Positions 45,038 to 52,689 of a stretch of 64,000 nt of DNA are shown here, in pieces. The notes below the pieces were generated by a model, which saw nothing but the letters and a program-made list of their open reading frames with translations, did no database searches and was not told where the DNA came from. The position numbers and the translations under genes are program-made. The first letter of the stretch is position 1. The number at the start of each line of letters is the position of its first letter. Source of the stretch: Xanthomonas cucurbitae (GTDB lineage: Bacteria > Pseudomonadota > Gammaproteobacteria > Xanthomonadales > Xanthomonadaceae); the NCBI RefSeq assembly GCF_002939885.1, contig NZ_MDED01000021.1, positions 1-64,000 on the forward strand. The letters run 5' to 3'.

Positions 45038-45628
45038 ATGCCGATCAAACCGCTTGTCTGTGGCCTGTTGCTGACCGGCCTGCTGGGTGCCTGTGGGCAG
45101 CCTGCCGACCAACAGCAGGCCCCGCGGCCGTTGGACACGTCGATGCAGAAGCCGCCCAGTGCCGATCCCAGCCAGCCGGTGTCCTCGGGCAACACGCCCA
45201 CCGCTGCCGACATCGCCGCAGCGGCGGCGCTCAATGCGCAGTACGACCCCTCGCGCGATCCGGCGGCGGACCTGGAGACGGCCAAGGTCGAAGCCAAGCG
45301 CGGCGGCAAGCGCATCGTGCTCAATGTCGGCAACGCCGCCTGCGAGCCGTGCAAGGCGCTGGACGAGGTGATGGGTGGCGATGCGGAGCTGCGCAGTTTC
45401 CGCGATGCGAACTTCGTGGTGGTCAAGGTCAACCGCGATGCGGCCAACGAAAACGCCGCGTTCCTGTCGCCGTTTGCTCAGCTCAACGCGTATCCCGCGC
45501 TGCTGGTGCTGGACAACGACGGCAAGCTGCTGACCACCCAGGCCGGCCCCGAGCTGCGCAAGGGCGAAGGTTTCGACCGCAAGAAGCTGTTCGATTTCCT
45601 CAAACAATGGGCACCGCCGCAGGCCTGA
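45038..45628 (+). CDS. Thioredoxin-fold lipoprotein
   Basis: 196 residues from ATG 45038, with GAGGAG 7-12 nt upstream. Lipoprotein signal LLLTGLLGAC (Cys19), then a Pro/Gln-rich linker of about 40 residues. The thioredoxin-like domain has KRIVLNVGNAACEPCKALDE (CEPC redox pair) and the cis-proline region LNAYPALLVLDNDG. A membrane-anchored periplasmic thiol protein, probably a reductase or chaperone of the DUF255/thioredoxin_7 type. Probably co-transcribed with the transporter. Its stop is followed by repeats. Confidence 0.85.
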   Translation: MPIKPLVCGLLLTGLLGACGQPADQQQAPRPLDTSMQKPPSADPSQPVSSGNTPTAADIAAAAALNAQYDPSRDPAADLETAKVEAKRGGKRIVLNVGNAACEPCKALDEVMGGDAELRSFRDANFVVVKVNRDAANENAAFLSPFAQLNAYPALLVLDNDGKLLTTQAGPELRKGEGFDRKKLFDFLKQWAPPQA

Positions 45629-45914
45629 GTGAGCCTCGCGGCGTGGCCTGTGGACGTGCAAGCGTGTGGCTCGACCAGCGTGTGCGATGGTGCGCGGTGT
45701 GAGCAGCCCTCATCCGGCGCGTTGCGCCACCTTCTCCCGCGCGCGGGAGAAGGGCAGTGCAGTACGTTGCGCATTGGCCCGAGTGGTCCCTTCCCCCGCT
45801 TGCGCGCGGGAGAAGGGCAGTGCAGTACGTTGCGCATTGGCCCAACTGCTCCCTTCCCCCGCTTGCGGGGGAAGGTGCCCGAAGGGCGGATGGGGGCGTG
45901 CGCTGCGCGTGCCG
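45629..45914. repeat. Cluster of palindromic repeats with a 63-bp tandem duplication
   Basis: A hairpin CCTTCTCCCGC/GCGGGAGAAGG spans 45730-45753. The segments 45741-45803 and 45804-45866 are tandem copies of 63 bp; their first 40 bp (45741-45780 and 45804-45843) are identical and the rest differs at about three bases. The block ends in CCTTCCCCCGC/GCGGGGGAAGG and GGGCGGATGGGGG. It lies between the ends of converging genes, where it may end transcription. No coding sequence is seen. Confidence 0.85.
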
Positions 45915-46403
45915 TCAGTCCTTGTCGGCCATGCGCGGCAGACCGTCCTTGGCCAGCGTGTCGATCAGGCGTTCCAGCAACTGCTGCTCTTCGGCACTGA
46001 AGACCGACATCAGCCGCTGTTCCATCTCGTTGACCAGTGGAGCGACGGTCTCGTAGACCTGGCGCCCGGCCGGCGACAGCGCCAGCATCGAGCGACGGCG
46101 GTCGTCGCCGTGGGTCTCGCGGCGGATGAAGCCACGCTCCAGCAGCCGGGCCACCGCGCGGCTCACCGCGACCTTGTCCATCGCCGTGCGATCGGAGACC
46201 TCGCTGGCCGAGGACCCCGGATACAGCGCCAGGATGGTGATGACGCGCCACTCAGGAATCGCCATGCCGTAACGATCACCGTAGACCTTGGCGATGTTGC
46301 TGCTGATCCGGTTGGACAGCACGCTCAGGCGATACGGCAGGAACTGCTCCAGGTTGAGCAGGACAGGGTGGTGCGGCGGCTGGGGGGCGTCGAGATCGCT
46401 CAT
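45915..46403 (-). CDS. MarR-family transcriptional regulator
   Basis: 162 residues from ATG 46403 (MSDLDAPQPP). Winged helix: IPEWRVITILALYPGSSASEVSDRT (about 57-81, given in part), recognition helix MDKVAVSRAVARLLERGF, wing RRETHGDDRRRSMLALSPAG. Dimerisation helices at both ends. It is transcribed away from hppD across 121 bp, the classic layout for a MarR repressor of the adjacent catabolic gene. I infer that it controls hppD, and perhaps hmgA, in response to an aromatic ligand. Confidence 0.9.
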   Translation of the reverse strand: MSDLDAPQPPHHPVLLNLEQFLPYRLSVLSNRISSNIAKVYGDRYGMAIPEWRVITILALYPGSSASEVSDRTAMDKVAVSRAVARLLERGFIRRETHGDDRRRSMLALSPAGRQVYETVAPLVNEMEQRLMSVFSAEEQQLLERLIDTLAKDGLPRMADKD

Positions 46404-46524
46404 GTTGCACTGTGTCTTGATTTTGGTTTCATTTGCAACTACAAACCGAAGGTGGCCTGCGCATTCTCGCGGGTCTTCTGCCACTCCGCATAGCCCTGCC
46501 GACACCCAGCGTGGAGAAACGACG
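46404..46524. promoter_or_regulatory. Divergent control region between the MarR gene and hppD
   Basis: 121 bp. GTTGCA (46404-46409) and TGCAAC (46434-46439) are inverted copies 24 bp apart. TTTG-N6-CAAA at 46432-46445 is a shorter dyad of MarR-operator size. The stretch 46410-46445 is AT-rich. GGAGAAAC precedes hppD. Which dyad is the true operator cannot be decided by eye. Confidence 0.45.
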
Positions 46525-47640
46525 ATGAGCGCACAACCGAACACTACTGCACACCGCCCGGATCCGGGCATGCAGGTCACCACCTTCGACAATCCGATGG
46601 GGATCGACGGATTCGAGTTCGTCGAATTCGCCGCACCGGCCGGCCAGGCCGCGCAACTGCACGCCTATTTCCGCCAGATGGGCTTCAGCGCGGTGCTGCG
46701 TCACCGCAGCCGCGCCATTACCGTCTATCGCCAGGGCGGGGTCAACTTCCTGCTCAACGAAGACCCCGATTCGTTCGCCGCCGACTTCGCCGCCGCGCAC
46801 GGCCCCTGCGCCTGCGGGTTTGCGATCCGCTTCCGCACCCCGGCCGAGACCGTGCTGCAGACCGTGCTGGGCAACGGCGGCGAAGCGGTGCAGAACAAGC
46901 CCGACACGCGCGCGGTGCCGGCGCCGGTGGTCAAGGGCATCGGCGACTGCATGCTGTATCTGGTGGACCGCTACGGCGCGGCAGGCAGCATCTACGACGC
47001 CGACTACGAGGCCATCGACGGGGCCGACCCGCATCCTGCCGGGTTCGGGCTGACCTTCATCGACCACCTCACGCACAACCTGTACTTCGGCAACATGCAG
47101 CGGTGGTCGGACTACTACGAGCGGCTGTTCAACTTCCGCGAGATCCGCTACTTCGACATCAAGGGTGCCAAGACCGGGCTGGTGTCCAAGGCGATGACCG
47201 CCCCGGATGGCATCGTGCGCATTCCGCTCAACGAATCGTCCGACCCCAAGAGCCAGATCAACGAATACCTGGACGCCTACCAGGGCGAAGGCATCCAGCA
47301 CATCGCCTGCTTCACCGACGATATCTACACCAGCGTGGAGAAGATGCGCGAAGCGGGGGTGAGTTTCCTGGATACGCCGGATACGTATTTCGACGTGGTG
47401 GATTTGCGCATTCCCGAGCATGGCGAAGACGTCGCGCGCCTGCGTCGCAACAAGATCCTGATCGACGCCGACCCGGATACCAAGCAACGCAAGCTGCTGC
47501 AGATCTTCACCACCAACTCCATCGGCCCGATCTTCTTCGAGATCATCCAGCGCAAGGGCAATGAAGGCTTCGGCGAAGGCAATTTCCAGGCGCTGTTCGA
47601 AAGTATCGAGCGCGACCAGATCAAGCGTGGGGTGCTGTGA
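46525..47640 (+). CDS. hppD: 4-hydroxyphenylpyruvate dioxygenase
   Basis: 371 residues from ATG 46525 with GGAGA upstream. It converts 4-hydroxyphenylpyruvate to homogentisate with Fe(II). It has two vicinal-oxygen-chelate halves. Iron ligands are His in FIDHLTHNLY, His in IQHIACFTDDIY and Glu in IGPIFFEIIQRKG. The C-terminal signature is NFQALFESIERDQ. Part of tyrosine breakdown with hmgA, from which it is separated by the DUF559 element. Homogentisate is also the precursor of the brown pigment pyomelanin. Confidence 0.96.
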   Translation: MSAQPNTTAHRPDPGMQVTTFDNPMGIDGFEFVEFAAPAGQAAQLHAYFRQMGFSAVLRHRSRAITVYRQGGVNFLLNEDPDSFAADFAAAHGPCACGFAIRFRTPAETVLQTVLGNGGEAVQNKPDTRAVPAPVVKGIGDCMLYLVDRYGAAGSIYDADYEAIDGADPHPAGFGLTFIDHLTHNLYFGNMQRWSDYYERLFNFREIRYFDIKGAKTGLVSKAMTAPDGIVRIPLNESSDPKSQINEYLDAYQGEGIQHIACFTDDIYTSVEKMREAGVSFLDTPDTYFDVVDLRIPEHGEDVARLRRNKILIDADPDTKQRKLLQIFTTNSIGPIFFEIIQRKGNEGFGEGNFQALFESIERDQIKRGVL

Positions 47641-47743
47641 GGGCCGGTGAGGTGACGCGGCCGCTGCAGTGGTGAAAGACGTGACGTGTTCGGCCGTATT
47701 CCAGGGAAATCTGACCAATCAAAGCAGTGAAGCCGCACGTGCT

Positions 47744-48188
47744 TAAAGCCCCTCTCCCGACGGGAGAGGGGTTGGGGTGAGGGTACGGTGGAGCGATGAA
47801 AATCAAGCCGCCATTGCCTACCGTTGTGCTCACCCATGCACGTGCGTTACGAAAAGAAATGACCGCTGCAGAGCGCACACTCTGGCGCTGTCTGCGAAGC
47901 AATCAGCTGCAAGGATTCAAGTTTAGACGTCAGCATCCGATTCCGCCGTACATCGCAGATTTTTGTTGTATTGAAGCTATGTTGATTGTTGAACTAGACG
48001 GATCGCAGCATCAGGAATCCTTCGATCAGGCAAGAACGCGGTGGCTTCAATCGAAAGGCTGGATCGTGCTGCGCTTCTGGAACAACGATGTGTTGCTGTC
48101 GTTGGATGCGGTAGTCGAGGCGATCGGCAACATCATCGCCACGCCGCACCCTCACCCCAACCCCTCTCCCGATGGGAGAGGGGCTTAA
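47744..48188. mobile_element. Candidate nuclease-carrying element with 45-bp terminal inverted repeats
   Basis: The left end 47744-47788 and the right end 48144-48188 are inverted copies that match at 41 of 45 positions. Each contains an internal palindrome: CCCCTCTCCCG/CGGGAGAGGGG with a 1-nt loop at 47749-47771, and a similar one on the right. The only gene inside encodes a DUF559 endonuclease. The right repeat codes for its last 13 residues and the stop codon. The interior is AT-richer than hppD and hmgA on either side. No clear target duplication is seen. Confidence 0.75.
47796..48188 (+). CDS. DUF559 (Vsr-like, PD-(D/E)XK) endonuclease
   Basis: 130 residues from ATG 47796, GGAGCG just upstream. 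Family pattern in order: RKEMTAAERTLWRCLRSNQL (Glu of the first helix), FKFRRQHPIPPYIADFCC (catalytic Asp in ADF), MLIVELDGSQH (Glu-x-Asp), DQARTRWLQSKGWIVLRFWNNDVL. This is the Vsr-like nuclease core, with all likely catalytic residues present. The low-complexity end TPHPHPNPSPDGRGA is encoded by the right inverted repeat. DUF559 proteins are widespread, often multicopy and rarely studied. Position and composition suggest lateral entry into an hppD-hmgA unit. Confidence 0.88.
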   Translation: MKIKPPLPTVVLTHARALRKEMTAAERTLWRCLRSNQLQGFKFRRQHPIPPYIADFCCIEAMLIVELDGSQHQESFDQARTRWLQSKGWIVLRFWNNDVLLSLDAVVEAIGNIIATPHPHPNPSPDGRGA

Positions 48189-48215
48189 TTCCAGCCCCCT
48201 CGGGGCCCATTTCGG

Positions 48216-49538
48216 ATGCATGCCATGCAAAACGATCAGCGCTACATGACCGGCTTCGGCAACGAGTTCGCCACCGAAGCGGTGGCCGGCAGCCTGCCGG
48301 TCGGGCAGAACTCGCCGCAGCGCGTGGCGCATGGCCTATACGCCGAGCAGTTGTCCGGCACCGCGTTCACCGCACCACGCGGCGAGAACCGGCGCAGCTG
48401 GCTGTACCGCATTCGTCCGGCGGCGGTGCACGGCCGTTTCTCGCTGATCGAACAGTCCCGGCTGCACAACGACTTCGGCAGCGGTCCGGTGCCGCCGGAC
48501 CAGATGCGCTGGAGTCCACTGCCGTTGCCGGCTACGCCCACCGATTTCGTCGATGGCCTGTACACCATGGCCGGCAATGGCAGCCCGGAGGCGATGACCG
48601 GCGTTGCCGTGCATCTGTATGCGGCCAATGCCTCCATGCATGATCGGTTTTTCTATGACGCCGATGGCGAGCTGCTGCTGGTGCCGCAGCTCGGCCGGCT
48701 GCGGGTGTGCACCGAACTGGGCGTGCTCGACCTGGAGCCACAGCAGATCGGCGTGATACCGCGCGGTGTGCGTTTCCGGGTGGAACTGCTCGATAGTGAA
48801 GCGCGCGGCTATGTCTGCGAAAACTTCGGTGGTTTGCTGCGGCTGCCGGACCTGGGGCCGATCGGTGCCAATGGCCTGGCCAATCCGCGCGATTTCCAGA
48901 CCCCGCGTGCGGCGTTCGAGCAGCGCGACGGTGCGTTCGAGCTGGTTGCCAAGTTCCAGGGCCATCTGTGGCGTGCGCAGATCGATCACTCGCCGCTGGA
49001 CGTGGTGGCCTGGCATGGAAATTACGCGCCGTCTCGCTACGACCTGCGCCGCTTCAACACCATCGGCTCGATCAGTTTCGATCATCCCGATCCCAGCATC
49101 TTCACCGTGCTGACCTCGCCCAGCGACACGCACGGCACCGCCAACATGGACTTTGCGATCTTCCCGCCGCGCTGGCTGGTGGCACAGCACACCTTCCGCC
49201 CGCCGTGGTTCCATCGCAACGTGGCCAGCGAGTTCATGGGCCTGGTGCACGGCGTCTACGATGCCAAGGCCGAAGGCTTCGCGCCTGGCGGTGCCTCGCT
49301 GCACAACTGCATGAGCGGGCATGGCCCGGATGCGGCCACCTTCGACAAGGCCTCGCAGGCGGATCTGTCGCGCCCGGACGTCATCGCCGAGACCATGGCC
49401 TTCATGTTCGAAACCCGCGCCGTGTTGCGGCCCACCCAGCAGGCCTTGCAGGCCGCGCATCGCCAGGGCGACTACCAGCGCTGCTGGGACGGCTTGCGTG
49501 CCGGGTTCAAGGCGCCCGGCTTGGGCGCGGCAGACTAG
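48216..49538 (+). CDS. hmgA: Homogentisate 1,2-dioxygenase
   Basis: 440 residues; ATG 48216 or 48225. It opens the ring of homogentisate to maleylacetoacetate, using Fe(II). [19 protein letters not shown] and [15 protein letters not shown] are family N-terminal motifs. Metal ligands lie in [20 protein letters not shown] (His, Glu) and [10 protein letters not shown] (His). The weak ribosome-binding site probably reflects the inserted element, which ends 27 bp upstream. Translation or transcription may now depend on sequence in that element. Confidence 0.95.
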   Translation: MHAMQNDQRYMTGFGNEFATEAVAGSLPVGQNSPQRVAHGLYAEQLSGTAFTAPRGENRRSWLYRIRPAAVHGRFSLIEQSRLHNDFGSGPVPPDQMRWSPLPLPATPTDFVDGLYTMAGNGSPEAMTGVAVHLYAANASMHDRFFYDADGELLLVPQLGRLRVCTELGVLDLEPQQIGVIPRGVRFRVELLDSEARGYVCENFGGLLRLPDLGPIGANGLANPRDFQTPRAAFEQRDGAFELVAKFQGHLWRAQIDHSPLDVVAWHGNYAPSRYDLRRFNTIGSISFDHPDPSIFTVLTSPSDTHGTANMDFAIFPPRWLVAQHTFRPPWFHRNVASEFMGLVHGVYDAKAEGFAPGGASLHNCMSGHGPDAATFDKASQADLSRPDVIAETMAFMFETRAVLRPTQQALQAAHRQGDYQRCWDGLRAGFKAPGLGAAD

Positions 49539-49564
49539 CCCGTCGGTGCGCAGTAGACGAGGAC

Positions 49565-49990
49565 TCAGCGCGGGTCGGACGACGGCCGTTCGTGCTGCCT
49601 GGCGGTCTCTGCGTTCTCGCCCACATCCCCCTGCGTGGCCGGCGTCGGCAAGCCCTCCTGCTCCATCTCGCCTTGGTTGGGCACCTCCGGCCGGTCTTCC
49701 ATCATCAGCGACAGCGCGGCCTTGGCCATCAGGTGGGCGCTGATCGGCGCGGTGATGAACAGGAACACGGTAATCAGCAACTCGCGCGGCTGCGGGTCCG
49801 CGCCCAGGAACAGGTGGTAGCCCACCGAGGCCAGCAGCACGCAGCCCACGCCCAGCGTGCTGGCCTTGGTCGGTGCATGCAGGCGCTTGAAGAAGTCGGA
49901 CAGCTTCACCAGGCCCAATGCGCCGATCAGGATGAAGAAGGTCCCCACCAGCAGCAAGGCGCTGAGCAGGTATTCGGTCAGCGCGATCAT
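49565..49990 (-). CDS. mrpG: Cation/proton antiporter subunit G
   Basis: 141 residues from ATG 49990. Three membrane helices in the first 90 residues (SALLLVGTFFILIGALGLVKL, VGCVLLASVGYHLF, ELLITVFLFITAPISAHLMA), with the family motif FFKRLHAPTKASTLGVG. The acidic, Gln-rich tail of about 45 residues is longer than usual. Last gene of the Mrp operon; its start overlaps the mrpF stop (ATGA). MrpG is a small essential part of the hetero-oligomeric antiporter. Confidence 0.92.
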   Translation of the reverse strand: MIALTEYLLSALLLVGTFFILIGALGLVKLSDFFKRLHAPTKASTLGVGCVLLASVGYHLFLGADPQPRELLITVFLFITAPISAHLMAKAALSLMMEDRPEVPNQGEMEQEGLPTPATQGDVGENAETARQHERPSSDPR

Positions 49991-50271
49991 TCGACGATGT
50001 CCCGCCGTAGTACGTACTTGCTCAACACCACGGTGCTGCCGAAGCCCAGCATCGCGATCACCAGCGCGGCCTCGAAGTAGACCGGCGAATCCAGGTACAT
50101 GCCCAGCAGCATCAGCTCGGCGATGGCGGTGATGGACAATGTGTCCAGCGCCAGGATGCGGTCGGGCACGGTCGGTCCGCGCAACAGGCGCCACAACGCC
50201 ATCAGCATGGCCAGGCCGACCGTGTGCATGCAGATGACGATGGTCGATTCGATGAACGTGTGACCGGTCAT
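49987..50271 (-). CDS. mrpF: Cation/proton antiporter subunit F
   Basis: 94 residues, three membrane helices, with the characteristic LLRGPTVPDRILALDTLSI between helices 1 and 2 and ALVIAMLGFGSTVVLSKYV at the end. It overlaps both neighbours by 4 nt. Needed for assembly of Mrp complexes; homologues alone have been linked to bile-acid or ion efflux. Confidence 0.93.
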   Translation of the reverse strand: MTGHTFIESTIVICMHTVGLAMLMALWRLLRGPTVPDRILALDTLSITAIAELMLLGMYLDSPVYFEAALVIAMLGFGSTVVLSKYVLRRDIVE

Positions 50272-50774
50272 GGAAAGATCTCCATCAGGGGCTTCTCGTA
50301 GCGGTGCTTGATCTCGGCGATCAGCGCATCTGGATTGTCCAGGTGCAGCACATGCACCAGCAGATACTTGCGGTCGTCCGACAGCGCCGCCGAGACCGTG
50401 CCGGGGGTGAGCGTAATCATGCTGGTCAGCGCCGCGATACCATGGATGTTGGCGATGTCCAGCGGCACCCAGATGAAGCCCGGGTGGATGCGCGATTCCG
50501 GCCCCAGCACCTGCATGGCCACCTTGATGTTGGAACGCACGATGTCGCCGGCGGCCACCAGCAGCATGCGCGGTACCGAGCGCAACGAACCGATGCGCGC
50601 GAATTCACGGTCCAGCCGCGCCGCGAAGATCGGTACCACCACGCCCAGCAAGGCGCCCAACACCCATTGCTGCGGGCCGAAGCTGTCGCTGAGCAGCAAC
50701 CAGAACACAAACACCGTCACGCTCAGCGGGATGGACGGGAAGATCCGACGGCGCCACGACACCGGTGCGTTCAT
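50268..50774 (-). CDS. mrpE: Cation/proton antiporter subunit E
   Basis: 168 residues. Two N-terminal membrane helices (SIPLSVTVFVFWLLLSDSFG and VLGALLGVVVPIFAARL) and a cytoplasmic domain with IVRSNIKVAMQVLGPES, TLTPGTVSAALSDDRKYLLVHVLHLD. The TLTPGT motif is diagnostic of MrpE. 4-nt overlaps on both sides. Confidence 0.93.
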   Translation of the reverse strand: MNAPVSWRRRIFPSIPLSVTVFVFWLLLSDSFGPQQWVLGALLGVVVPIFAARLDREFARIGSLRSVPRMLLVAAGDIVRSNIKVAMQVLGPESRIHPGFIWVPLDIANIHGIAALTSMITLTPGTVSAALSDDRKYLLVHVLHLDNPDALIAEIKHRYEKPLMEIFP

Positions 50775-52315
50775 GGCGCCCTCCGCAATGGTGCGCTGGC
50801 CTGCACCTGGTCCACATAGGCGCCCGGGTCGCGCAATTGCGCGCCGGCGGCATCGGTGTAGCGCATCAACGGCCCGGCCGCCACGGTCATCGCCAGCAGC
50901 GCGGCCAGCAACACCAGCGTGGCGGCGGTTTCCACCGGCCGCATGCGGCCGCGACGCGGCGGTTGCAGTTCGGGTGCATCCTCGGCCGCCGCCGGCACCC
51001 GCCAGAACAGGCGCACGCCGGCACGGGTCAGCCCGATCACCACCAGCAGGCTACCGCCCAGGATGGCACCCCAGACCGGGCCGACCAGGCCCGCGGGCAC
51101 ATGCTGCAACAACGCGGCCTTGGCCAGGAATCCGGACAGCGGCGGCAGCCCGGCCACCGCGATCGCGGCGATCAGGAACATGCTGCCCGGAATCGCACGT
51201 CCGGGTAGCGGCGCCACCACTTCCTTGCGATCGCTGGCGCTGCCACGCCGTCGCCGGATCAGGTCCGACACCATGAACAAGGCGGCTGCCACGAAGCTGC
51301 TATGCGGCAGGTAATACAGGCCCGCGCCGAGTGCGCGCGCATCGTCCAGCGAGAACGCGATGAACAACGTTGCCGCCGAGAACACCACCAGATACGACAC
51401 CATCACCCGCAGGCGGGATGCCGCCATCACCCCGAAGGCGGCCATCAGCAAGGTCGCAATGCCCAGCCACAGCAGTGCATGCCGGCCGAAACCCTGCAAC
51501 GCACCGGCGCCGGCGCCGAACCACAGGCTGCACACGCGCAGCGTCGCGTACAGCCCCACCTTGGTCATGATGGCGAACAGGGCGGCCACGGCCGCCGGCG
51601 CGCGCGCATAGGTTTCCGGCAGCCACAGATACAACGGCAGCAACGCTGCCTTGCTGCAGAACACCACCAGCAACACTCCCAGCGTGGCCTTGGCCAGCGG
51701 CAGGTCCTGTGCCGGCAGCGCGGCGATGCGCTGCGCCAGCTGCGCCATGTTGAGCGTGCCGAACACCCCGAACAGCAGCCCCAGCGCGATCAGGAACAGC
51801 GTCGAGGCGCACACGTTGAATACCACGTAATGCAGCCCCACACGCATCTGCAGGCCGCGTCCGCCACTGAGCAGCAGGCCATAGGAGGCGATCAGCATCA
51901 CTTCGAAGAACACGAACAGGTTGAAGATATCGCCGGTCAGGAAGGCGCCGTTCAAGCCCATCAGCTGGAACTGGAACAGCGCGTGGAAGTGCGGCGCGCG
52001 CCGGTCCCAGCCGGCACAGGCATGCAGCAGGCAGGCCGCGCCCAGGATCAAGGTGGTCAACAGCATCCATGCCGACAGGCGGTCGCCCATCAGCACGATG
52101 CCCAGCCGCGCGGGCCAGTTGCCCAGCAGATAGACCAGGATCTGCCCGTCGGCGGCGCGTGCGAACAACGCGATCACCGCGATCGCCAGCAAGGCCACGC
52201 TGGTCCATGCCACGCTGCGCTGCACACGCGGCCCATAGCGGCGGTGCTCCACGAACAGCGAGGCGCACGCGCCAAGCATCGGGATCAGGATCGGCAGGAT
52301 CAGCAGATGGTTCAT
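50771..52315 (-). CDS. mrpD: Cation/proton antiporter subunit D
   Basis: 514 residues, about 14 membrane helices, homologous to the proton-pumping NuoN/NuoM subunits of complex I. The proton-channel segment includes FQLMGLNGAFLTGDIFNLFVFFEVMLIASYGLLL, whose Glu in FFEVML matches the conserved complex I glutamate. A conserved Lys lies in FCSKAALLPLYLWLPETYA. 4-nt overlaps on both sides. MrpA and MrpD are the presumed ion-translocating subunits. Confidence 0.94.
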   Translation of the reverse strand: MNHLLILPILIPMLGACASLFVEHRRYGPRVQRSVAWTSVALLAIAVIALFARAADGQILVYLLGNWPARLGIVLMGDRLSAWMLLTTLILGAACLLHACAGWDRRAPHFHALFQFQLMGLNGAFLTGDIFNLFVFFEVMLIASYGLLLSGGRGLQMRVGLHYVVFNVCASTLFLIALGLLFGVFGTLNMAQLAQRIAALPAQDLPLAKATLGVLLVVFCSKAALLPLYLWLPETYARAPAAVAALFAIMTKVGLYATLRVCSLWFGAGAGALQGFGRHALLWLGIATLLMAAFGVMAASRLRVMVSYLVVFSAATLFIAFSLDDARALGAGLYYLPHSSFVAAALFMVSDLIRRRRGSASDRKEVVAPLPGRAIPGSMFLIAAIAVAGLPPLSGFLAKAALLQHVPAGLVGPVWGAILGGSLLVVIGLTRAGVRLFWRVPAAAEDAPELQPPRRGRMRPVETAATLVLLAALLAMTVAAGPLMRYTDAAGAQLRDPGAYVDQVQASAPLRRAP

Positions 52316-52689
52316 CGGCGTGCCTGCCGGGTATCGATGCCGGTGGCGGCATCTTCATGTGCATCGACATGATCGCTGCCATTGTCGCTGCGGCTGCGGA
52401 TCGCCAGCACCAGGCTCACCGCCGTCATCGCAAACGCAATCACGATCGCCGTCAGCACCAGCGCCTGCGGCAGCGGGTCGGTGTAGTGCTGCAGATCCGC
52501 CGGGACACCTTCGCGCAGTACCGGTGGCTGGCCGCTGCGCAAGCGCCCGCCGGCAAAGATCAGCAGGTTGGTCGCATACGACAGGAAGGTCATCCCCAGG
52601 ATCACATCGAAGCTGCGTGCACGCAGCAGCAGGTAGATCGCCAATGCGGTCAGGACGCCGATCGCGCTTGCCACTGCCAGTTCCATCAA
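52312..52689 (-). CDS. mrpC: Cation/proton antiporter subunit C
   Basis: 125 residues, three helices, NuoK-like: VLTALAIYLLLRARSFDVILG, then LPQALVLTAIVIAFAMTAVSLVLAIR. The short charged tail carries Asp and His. Overlaps both mrpAB and mrpD by 4 nt. Confidence 0.93.
   Translation of the reverse strand: MMELAVASAIGVLTALAIYLLLRARSFDVILGMTFLSYATNLLIFAGGRLRSGQPPVLREGVPADLQHYTDPLPQALVLTAIVIAFAMTAVSLVLAIRSRSDNGSDHVDAHEDAATGIDTRQARR

Noticed and set aside
47738-48194. Target-site duplication flanking the DUF559 element
   Set aside because: TTAA-like bases occur at both ends but do not align as an exact direct repeat outside the arms.
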